Positions 57,290 through 64,000 of a stretch of DNA of 64,000 nucleotides are shown here, piece after piece (the stretch's first letter is position 1; each line of letters opens with the position of its first letter). Position numbers and translations under genes: made by a program. Source of the stretch: Pleurodeles waltl (Eukaryota; Chordata; Amphibia; Caudata; Salamandridae). The stretch is taken from positions 1,268,009,123 to 1,268,073,122 of the forward strand of contig NC_090440.1 of NCBI RefSeq assembly GCF_031143425.1. Direction: 5' to 3'. Under the pieces are notes generated by a model that saw only the letters and a program-made list of their open reading frames with translations, was not told where the DNA came from and did not search any database.

Positions 57290-58626
57290 AATCCAACAAA
57301 CACCGGAGGAATGTGCATTTCACAGCACAAGACACCAGCTTGTTGTACAGAGGACTGGTGGTGGACCCCCACCTCCTCCCCACAACTAACATCATGGTAA
57401 GAGCAAGTCTTGGCAATAATGCATTGTGAGGGCTTGGCAGGAGTAGGAGGAGGACTGGACTCTGGTAAGGCACCTCTTTACTACTGTCACACCCTCTACC
57501 TGCAAGCCATCACATACCCCACCATTACCCTCATTCCCATCACTTCACCACCGCCCACATACCCCACCATCACAACCCACTCATCCTAATACCAAGCCCT
57601 ACAGGTAACACTAATGCACGGACCCCCATCACAGACCTGCATGGACCTGCATGGACACCCATCACTAAAGCATGCACATTAGAGAGAATCATCTAGCTCA
57701 TAAAATCACTACTCACAGAAGGCAAAGCTGCTAGGGCAATAATAATCATAGAGGGCAACACACCCATGCACAAGATGACACACACAGAAACAATAAAACT
57801 GCATTTACATCTCCACATGTCCCCGACACAACGTCACCAGAGAGGAGGTGCCAGCAACTTCCAGTCCACCCACAGAAGAGGCCCACAGTGATGACAGCAG
57901 CTCTGAACGCCTGAATCTGGATGATCAACCTGGCCCATCAGGGATCTCCGGACAGTCGGTAACCCAGGCACCGTCCCATACCACCACAGGGCCTCCCCCC
58001 TCAGAAAAAACCAGCACAGTACCCACCCAGCAGGCCAATACCTCTGTTCCCAGGACAGGGTCCCCGGGCCACCTCACAAACACAGGACGATCAGGGACTT
58101 GGGGCCAGTGGCAGTGGGCACACGGTTCAGGGGACAGAGGCACAGGACATCAGGGAACCTGGGAGGACTGCTGTGCGACATGGGGAGGACAGGCCCAAGG
58201 AACCAACTCTCCAGGAGGCACTCACCAACATCCTGGGAGCATACCACCATTCCAAGGAGACGATGGGACAGATTCTGGACAAGTTGCAGGAGACCCAGCG
58301 GCTGCAAGAGGGACAGTAACTGGGGATCAGGGAGCGCTTGAAGGACACCAACAGCACCCTGATCTCCATTGCAGGGGTCCTGGCAGACATGTCCAACACC
58401 ATGAGGGAGGCAGTGGCACACCACTGGGCCCCTGACACTAGCCAAACCAATGAACAACCTTCCACCTCCGCTGCCGCTAGTGGACAGGAGGCCCCGCCAC
58501 AGGAACAACAGTCCACCAGCATCTCACCCCTGCACAAGGGAAAAAAAACACAAATGGTCCCTGCGATCCAGGCAGAAGCCAGAGACCATTGCCAAGACTC
58601 CCACCAGGAAATAAGACTCACCTGAT
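57290..58626 (+). pseudogene. Harbinger Myb-like gene relic A (C-terminal two thirds)
   Basis: A first block reads T-R-H-Q-L-V-V-Q-R-T-G-G-G-P-P-P-P-P (57327-57388) and, after a frame break, I-M-H-C-E-G-L-A-G-V-G-G-G-L-D-S (about 57417-57465). This is the region after the SANT-like domain in such proteins. A second part (57835-58626), probably another exon, has P-S-S-P-P-T-E-E-A-H-S-D-D-S-S-S-type acidic/Ser text. After a frame change it has a helical stretch (N-I-L-G-A-Y-H-H-S-K-E-T-M-G-Q-I-L-D-K-L, then I-A-G-V-L-A-D-M) and a Lys-rich end. The N-terminal DNA-binding part is not clear upstream. AATAAA-type signals follow at about 58799 and 58816. Confidence 0.6.
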
Positions 58627-59082
58627 TGTCACCCTTCTGTCCCACTCTGTCACCCTGTCCACCTTCAACTGCCATTGCTCCACGTCCTATGCCCACTTGG
58701 ACAATGCACCTGTGATACAAATAGACTGGGATCTAACCTGGACTTCCCTCCATTGTCACCCCAGCCCATTGCACATCCCCCTCTAATCATTAGCACTTAA
58801 ATAAACACCAATTGAATAAATACAAGTATGGAGTCTGTCAAATCATTTAACCATGTATTTGTTTAACAAGTTTTAATCACTGCAATATAACTGTACAGTA
58901 ATGTATACATAGGATGACCTGTAGTTGGCTGCAGTCAACACACCAGGAGCGATAGTGGGGCACAAATATCTGAAAATAGAGATGCCAAAGGGTACAGTAA
59001 GTGGCCATACAAGTGGGAAATTCAGTCTGCCAGTGACAATATCATACACAAAACTGTCAATGTAAAGTGTAATTACAGTGTG
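58627..59082. other. Spacer between Harbinger genes A and B
   Basis: It contains AATAAA strings at about 58799 and 58816 that could end the upstream Myb-like transcript, and the 3' side of transposase B on the minus strand. No terminal inverted repeat was recognised. Confidence 0.45.
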
Positions 59083-59457
59083 TCATTGGAAGTACTGTGG
59101 TATTATTACACCTCTGTTGTCCTCATCCTCATCCTCTGCTTCCTTATCTTCACTGTCCACAGGGTCCACTGCTGCCACACGCCCATCTCCAGCCTCATCC
59201 TCCTGCACAAAAGGCACTTGGTGACATAAGGCAAGGTTGTACAACATACAGCATGCCATGATGTTCTGGCACACCTTCTTGGGTGAGTAGTACACCTGTT
59301 AGATGGAGGCAATGAAACCTGGCCTTCAGGAGGCCGAATGTCCTTTCTATTCTTCTTCTTGTCTGCCCATATGCCTCTTTGTAACGTTCCTCTGTCCTTG
59401 TCCTGGCATGGCTCACAGGGGTCAGTAGCCATGAGAGTTTGGGGTAACCAGAGTCAC
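59083..59457 (-). pseudogene. Harbinger transposase B, exon 2
   Basis: It begins at the splice acceptor with G-D-S-G-Y-P-K-L-S-W-L-L-T-P-V, then E-R-Y-K-E-A-Y-G-Q-T-R-R-R-I-E-R-T-F-G-L-L-K (third catalytic residue E), a frameshift near 59290, then A-C-C-M-L-Y-N-L-A and an acidic C-terminal tail (D-S-E-D-K-E-A-E-D-E-D-E-D) to the stop at 59083. The order matches exon 2 of transposase A and known HARBI1-type enzymes. Confidence 0.85.
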
Positions 59458-59555
59458 CTGCAAATATCGAGGTACAACATTTAGACACACACTAATCCTA
59501 AGCGCCCACACCATACCCATACACCAACATCCTCTGGGTAGGAACCAGGGCTCAC
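59458..59555 (-). other. 98-bp intron of Harbinger transposase B
   Basis: On the minus strand, exon 1 ends ...CTAATAG, the intron starts GTGAGCC, ends ATATTTGCAG, and exon 2 starts GTGACTCTGG. Joining restores L-I-G-D-S-G-Y-P. GT-AG borders are intact. Confidence 0.8.
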
Positions 59556-60155
59556 CTATTAGCCACACCTGGTTCCTCTGGAGTTGAGCCATCACATATG
59601 GGATGCTGCTATTCCTCGGGATAAAGGCATCATGCACAGACCCAGGATTAACATGGGAGATGTGCACACCATCTGCACATTCATGGAGTGAAAGCTCTTT
59701 CTATTTCTGAACACCTGTTCATTTCTCCGGGCGGGACAAAGCAATATGTGTACCATCAATAGCCCCAATTATGTTCGGGATATGTCCCATTGCATAGATA
59801 TCAGCTTCCACTGTGGCCAAATCCTCCGCCTGGGGGAAAACGTTGTAGCTGCGCATGTGTTTAATCAGGGCAGACAATATTTGGTCAGCACTATTGAGAA
59901 CATTGGCTGAGACATTCCCGCTGCCAAGCCCACTGTCACTTGGAAGGAGCCACTCGCCAGGAAATGGAGCACAGATAGGACTTGCACAAGAGGAGGGATC
60001 CCAGTGGGCTGACGGATAGCAGATATCAGGTCAGGCTCCAATTGGGCACACAGCTCTGTGATTGTGGCCCTGTCCAGTGTATAGGTGAGGATAATGTGCC
60101 TGTCCTTCATTGTTGCCAAGTTCACCACGGGCCTGTACATGGGGGATGTCTCCAT
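59556..60155 (-). pseudogene. Harbinger (HARBI1-type) transposase B, exon 1
   Basis: From ATG at 60155: M-E-T-S-P-M-Y-R-P, then L-D-R-A-T-I-T-E-L-C-A-Q-L and V-L-S-V-L-H-F-L-A-S-G-S-F-Q-V (helix-turn-helix region), G-M-S-Q-P-M-F-S. After a frame change come G-A-I-D-G-T-H-I-A (first catalytic D, about 59746-59770), F-R-N-R-K-S-F-H-S-M-N-V-Q and N-P-G-S-V-H-D-A-F-I (second catalytic D). It ends V-W-L-I-G at the intron. At least two frameshifts and a TGA break it. The Myb-like partner gene starts 470 bp away on the other strand. Confidence 0.8.
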
Positions 60156-60627
60156 CTCCTATTCATCCGCAGCAGTTGCAATCTAGGGGGCAAACTATGA
60201 GTAGCTATTCAGAATTCCATATTTCCAAACACTACACTGCATTGCATGTTGTGACTGTAACATAATATTGTTGTCTAGTCCCAAATGGTGCCTATGTTAA
60301 CTGTGACACAGTTAGGTGCCTTGGCCTGCCCCCACCCTGAAATGGCGTCCGCCTGTCCTGTATGAAGGGACAGGTAGAAATGAGGTAATTCCGCTGATGT
60401 TGCCTGCCGTTGCGGGAGGCGGTCGAGAACCGCCTTGCAACTCCTCATTGGATACCATTTGGCCCTATGGGTTACAGTGGCCAATGGTGATGTACGCCGG
60501 CTGTGACGGTGTGCACTGCCATGGACGTGACCATCATTTTCTATCTGTTCACCCACTTGCTACCTGACCTTCAACAGGAGAGGACCTACACTGCAAGTGC
60601 TGCTGTGACTTGTGTCTGGAACCGACC
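60156..60627. promoter_or_regulatory. Divergent intergenic region of Harbinger B (putative bidirectional promoter)
   Basis: It lies between the start of the transposase (-) and the Myb-like gene (+). It contains CCAAT-type boxes in both directions (ATTGGATACC at about 60448; GGCCAATGG at about 60479) within relatively GC-rich DNA. Promoter function is inferred from position only. Confidence 0.4.
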
Positions 60628-61105
60628 ATGGCTCGTGTCACCTGGGAAAGGGCCACTGCCTTCACCGCTGCGGAGTTGGAGAGACTGGTGGATGGGGTCC
60701 TGCCCCAGTACCGAATGCTGTATCAGCCTCCAGACCAACAGGTGAGCACGAAACATGGGGCATGAATGCATGGAGTGCTGTGTGTGAGGGCCTCTTGTAG
60801 GGGGGGTTGGGATAAGGGCCTTGGGCAGCATGCTGCATGTATGGTGGGCAATGTCTGTGCTTAAGGGGATGTGAGGGCTATGGTGGGCCATGAGTGTAAC
60901 AGGGTGGACGGTCTGAATGACACCTTTTCCTATCTGTATTTCTCTGCAGGGCAGCGCCCATAAAAAAAAAAAGGGTATATGGTATGCCATCTCCAAGGAC
61001 GTGCAGACCCTGGGGATATACGGCAGGCGGAGCACCCACTGTCGCAAACGGTGGGAGGACCTGACATGCTGGGCATGGAAGAAGCTGGGGATGGCCTTCC
61101 AATGA
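60628..61105 (+). pseudogene. Harbinger Myb/SANT-like gene B, exons 1-2
   Basis: Exon 1 (60628-60741) encodes M-A-R-V-T-W-E-R-A-T-A-F-T-A-A-E-L-E-R-L-V-D-G-V-L-P-Q-Y and ends with CAG before GTGAGC. The intron (60742-60949) ends TTCTCTGCAG. Exon 2 starts G-S-A-H-K-K-K-K-G-I-W-Y-A-I-S-K-D-V and continues R-R-S-T-H-C-R-K-R-W-E-D-L, the SANT/Myb-like domain signature, in the same frame across the splice. TGA at 61103-61105 ends the frame, but homologous text continues (L-V-V-A-F-R-E-L-D-R-R-L-G-A-S-Q-Q-P-Q) to about 61210 past a second TGA. Both TGAs look like CGA codons changed by CpG decay. The protein would bind element DNA and assist the transposase. Confidence 0.8.
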
Positions 61106-61594
61106 GGAAAGGATGCCCATTGAACCCTGACCTCCCTGATGGCCTGCATACTGGTGGTGGCCTTTCGGGAGCTGGATAGGCGCTTGGGGGCATCGCAGCA
61201 GCCCCAATATACTACATGAATGTGGTGGGGTGGCATCCGGGTGGGGAATGTGGGCTTGTTGGTCCCCTAAGCCAGGCCGGCCAGTGCAGGGTAGGGCCCA
61301 TGTTGGGCAGGGTCTGATGTCAACCTCCTCAAAACAAGTGAGTAGGCCTCCACTAATGGGCAGGGGTCTTCAGGTCTCAGGTATGCTGCAATTGGCGTTA
61401 TGTATCCCTGTCCAAGGCCTGGTGACTAGCATTGTGACTGGTAGTACATTGCCTAGTGAGTAGGACTGTTCCCTTTGTGTGTGTCGAGTACATCAACAGT
61501 AGTGTTGTTGCCGCCATTGACTAAGGGTATACTTTGTCTAGTCCCCCCCTTTTTGTTTTGTCTCCCTGTCCTTACATGCATTAGCATCATCTGG
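61106..61594 (+). other. Remainder of exon 2 and following intron of Myb-like gene B
   Basis: Decayed exon 2 coding text extends to about 61210. The rest holds no recognised feature and is taken as intron up to about 61594; the acceptor is not certain. Confidence 0.4.
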
Positions 61595-62175
61595 CGGAGG
61601 AGCAGAGGCACCGGGGACGGGGAGAGCTGCAACCTACAGGGCCCAGGACGTCCCAGTGGTGAGGGCACCAGTGGGAAGGAGGGCGAGGGGAGCACCACAC
61701 CGGAGACTGGAGGGGACAATTCTGACAGTGATACCTCCTCTGATGGAAGCTCCCTGGTGGTGTTGGACACTACTGTGCACAACCCAACTACAGGTACAGC
61801 TGCCACCAGTACCATCACCACCCTCCCAGCAGCCCCTCAGTGTGTTTCCGGTGCCCGCCTACCCAGGAGGGTGGGCATCTCCTTCTCCTCAGGCACCTCA
61901 GGCCCTCCCCAGTTAGCCCTGCTGCCCTGAGTGAGGAGGCTATTGACCTCCTGCGATCCATCTCTGTTGGGCAGTCAACCTTTGTGAATGCCATCCAGGG
62001 GCTGGCAGCCCCTTTGCAACAAACAGATGCATTCCTGGAGGGCATTCACTCTGGCATGGCGGCCCAACAGAGATCAATCCAGGCTCTGGCCTCCTCCCTA
62101 ATGGAAGCCATTGTCCCTGTTACTAGACTCTCTCCTCCCACCTCCTCTGCCCAATCCCATTCCCCTCAACCCTAA
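61595..62175 (+). pseudogene. Harbinger Myb-like gene B, C-terminal exon(s)
   Basis: The frame S-G-G-G-A-E-A-P-G-T-G-R (61589-61625) shifts to E-G-T-S-G-K-E-G-E-G-S-T-T-P-E-T-G-G-D, then S-D-S-D-T-S-S-D-G-S-S-L-V-V (61720-61765), then after another shift A-L-S-E-E-A-I-D-L-L-R-S-I-S-V-G-Q and D-A-F-L-E-G-I-H-S-G-M-A (61925-62090) to a stop at 62175. An acidic Ser/Asp region followed by helices is typical of the C-terminal half of these accessory proteins and may mediate dimerisation. Two frame changes make it inactive unless some are splice sites. Confidence 0.7.
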
Positions 62176-62354
62176 CCTATCCCAAGCACACCGGCAGACC
62201 AGCATGCACCCAGGACAACACACAGGAGTGGCAAACACAAGCACCAAACATCATCCCACATGCACTCACACAAACACCATCCAGATGCCGACATACCAAC
62301 ATTCACTGCCTCCACTGTGTCCCCCTACTCCTCGTCGTCCACCTCCGTCCCAGT
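62176..62354. other. Pro/Ser/Thr-coding-like low-complexity DNA
   Basis: CAC/ACC-rich text in the style of the C-terminal part of the Myb-like gene and of the DNA resuming at 62970, which suggests that the L2 fragment at 62355-62965 was inserted into it. Confidence 0.4.
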
Positions 62355-62965
62355 AGTTTAATTTAGTTTAGATCATTTGTAAAGTGCATGGCTACCCAAA
62401 GGCATTCCAGCGCTAAAAGGTAAGTGACAACCTAAAACCGAAAACCCAAGAGAAGAACTATGATGAAAATAGGAAGGTCTTCAATTATTTAGGGAACTGT
62501 AGTTCCAAAGGTTCTTGTCGAAGTTCTAGGGGTAGGGAGTTCCAAAGGTGAGCCGCCTTAACTAAAAACGAGTTACCTCCCCATGAGCATCTCTTGAATC
62601 GTGAGATATGAGCTAGCTGGGCGGTGGAAGATCTCAAAGTCCTTGTAGGAGCACAAAGTGAGATGTTTTGTCTGAGAAATTTAGGCCTTTATTATGATGG
62701 TCTTTGTGTGTAATGCATAGGGCCTTAAAACAGATCTGATGTTTTATAGGTAGCCAGTGAAGGGAGACTAAGGCAGGTTTAGTTGATGGATGTCTCGGTA
62801 CATTCATAAGTAATCTTGCAGCCGCATTTTGTACAACCTGCAGTCTCCTTATTACATAGCCAAGGGAGCTGAGAAAAAGTGAATTGCCATAGTCCAGTCT
62901 TGAAAGTATCAGGGCCTGAATAAGAATTCTTCTGGCAAGAAGAGGTAGGAGGTTAAGAATTTTCC
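62355..62965 (-). pseudogene. 3' fragment of an L2-type LINE
   Basis: On the minus strand, starting at about 62915: S-R-L-D-Y-G-N-S-L-F-L-S-S-L, R-R-L-Q-V-V-Q-N-A-A-A-R-L-L, H-P-S-T-K-P-A-L-V-S-L-H-W-L-P-I-K. This is the well-known C-terminal signature of L2/Jockey-group ORF2. It then decays through several stops to a 3' end that reads AGCGCTGGAATGCC...GCACTTTACAAATGATCTAAA at 62360-62420. It is a short 5'-truncated insertion. Confidence 0.75.
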
Positions 62966-63424
62966 GGTAGCGTCTACACTCACACCTGCATGCACTACAT
63001 CCTCATCCAAAACCACTATCACTCCTACAACTACACGCTCCTTATTGACAGTCACCACACCCACATCCATAAACATGTCCCCTGTGTCCTCTCCCACTGT
63101 GTCTGTGCCCCCTCCTCCCAAAGTACATAAATGCAAGCACTCAGACACCCAACAGCAATCCACCTCACAACAACATCCAGCCCATACATCTACAGACAGA
63201 CACCTCCTACTACCACTTCCTCTTCCTCCACTCCCAAACCTTCACCCTCTTCCTGCCCCAATGTCCCTAAGAAGCTTTTCCTCTCCACCCTTGACCTCTT
63301 CCCTACCACTAACCCCCGTCCTTCATGTTGGGCCCAGGTGGTCAGAACCCAGGCGAGCACCTCAGCCACCCAGTCCACGGCCATAGTAGTGCCGACAGCT
63401 ACTGCAGGTGGGAGAGGATCCAGG

Positions 63425-64000
63425 CACCAGGCAGGAACACTGACAGGGTGCCTGCACCAGGTGCATCAAGGAAGCGCAAGGAGGCACTATCAGCTGCGAC
63501 TAGGAAAGGCAAGGAGGCATCACCAGCTGCGACTAGGAAGGGCAAGGAGGCACCACCATCTGCGACTAGGAAGGGCAAGGAGGCACAACCAGCTGCAGGA
63601 GTGAAGGGCAAGGGGCAATCCCCGGCTGTTGACAAGAAGGGTAAGGGGCCTGCACCAGCAGGCAGGAAGGACAGGAGGCCTAGTGCTGGGACTCATTCTG
63701 ATCCCCCACCACCAACCATGGTGGCTCAGCCATCCGAGGTAGCAGGGGATGGGCTGGAGCCTCCCCCCACCACTGCTAGCACCGCCACGAGCACCGCCAC
63801 TAGCACCGCCACCAGCAACACTGCCAGCACCACTGCCAGAAGCAGCAGCCCCCGTGGGCAGCCGTCCAGGGCTGCAGGGGATGGGCTGGAGCCTCTCCCC
63901 ACCACTGCCAGCACCGCCACCAGCACCGCCACCAGCACTGCCACCAGCACTGCTACCAGCACCACTGCCAGCAGCATCAGCGCCAGTGGGCAGCCGTCCG
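63425..64000 (+). CDS. Open repeat-rich frame, probably Harbinger-associated, runs off the window
   Basis: One frame stays open from about 63425 to the end. It begins R-N-T-D-R-V-P-A-P-G-A-S-R-K-R-K-E-A and holds three to four copies of an 11-residue unit A-A-T-R-K-G-K-E-A-x-P (33-bp DNA period, about 63458-63600). Then come Lys/Gly-rich text, T-M-V-A-Q-P-S-E-V-A-G-D-G-L-E-P, and two blocks of T-A-S-T-A-T-S-T repeats, each followed by a G-Q-P-S string. The protein is basic, then Ala/Ser/Thr-rich, and probably disordered. No catalytic domain is visible. A splice acceptor-like CTACTGCAG precedes it at 63399-63407. Whether it is translated is unknown; it resembles low-complexity C-termini of Myb-like transposon proteins. 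Confidence 0.4.

Noticed and set aside
58074..58720. Minus-strand ORFs of 144-197 codons
   Set aside because: They are antisense to the Myb-like relic A, whose + strand text has the recognisable motifs.
60586..61236. 216-codon minus-strand ORF
   Set aside because: It is antisense to the exons and intron of Myb-like gene B; length comes from GC-rich text without TAA/TAG on that strand, and no motif is present.

Overview
The window is intergenic DNA from a large, repeat-rich vertebrate genome. I infer a salamander, most likely a newt such as Pleurodeles. The evidence is the mix of recent and decayed Harbinger (HARBI1-type transposase plus Myb/SANT-like protein) elements, many Harbinger-like MITEs with 3-bp target duplications, long piggyBac-like elements carrying ~370-bp internal repeats, and L2/L1/other APE-type LINEs. 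GT-AG introns inside the transposon genes show it is eukaryotic. I found no host gene, tRNA, rRNA, CRISPR or prokaryotic operon. The species call is inference from recognised repeat style, not from a search.

Layout. 1-4.7 kb: unannotated DNA with one hairpin-rich MITE (1724-2387, TSD TTA). 4.7-9.85 kb: forward copy of an APE-type LINE (ORF1 and ORF2 broken). 9.9-24.6 kb: mostly unrecognised DNA with MITEs at 14617-15216 (GC-rich, built of back-to-back hairpins), 17901-18441, 20046-20720 and 24345-24545, a GC-rich hairpin region at 21.7-22.5 kb, and a very AT-rich block. 24.6-25.8 kb: a decayed minus-strand ORF1 of the same LINE family. 25908-27739: a Harbinger element (TSD TTA) with only a Myb-like relic. 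29331-35702: a second LINE copy of that family whose 5' part is inverted. It is bounded by an exact 12-bp TSD (twin-priming signature), carries GC-rich 107-bp 5' UTR repeats, and is interrupted by a 924-bp MITE (TSD TAA).

36.9-41.2 kb: a piggyBac-like element flanked by TTAA, with a relic transposase N-terminus, internal repeats and a TA microsatellite. 42.6-45.65 kb: an inverted partial copy of the same family. 46.5-47.1 kb: MITE. 48.5-49.8 kb: L2-type relic. 50.4-56.0 kb: Harbinger transposase gene A on the minus strand, its exon 2 split by a MITE and its intron holding an internally deleted L1-like LINE and a young 180-bp MITE. 57.3-58.6 kb: Myb-like gene relic. 59.1-62.2 kb: Harbinger B with divergent transposase (-) and Myb-like gene (+), both with introns. 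62.36-62.96 kb: L2-type 3' fragment (-). 63.4-64.0 kb: an open, repeat-rich reading frame running off the window.

How the parts relate: autonomous Harbinger elements encode a DDE transposase and a Myb-like DNA-binding partner. The many short elements with 3-bp TSDs are plausible non-autonomous users of that machinery. Several nested insertions can be ordered in time because empty-site reading frames or TSDs can be recognised. All boundaries were read by eye; no alignment, folding or database search was run.
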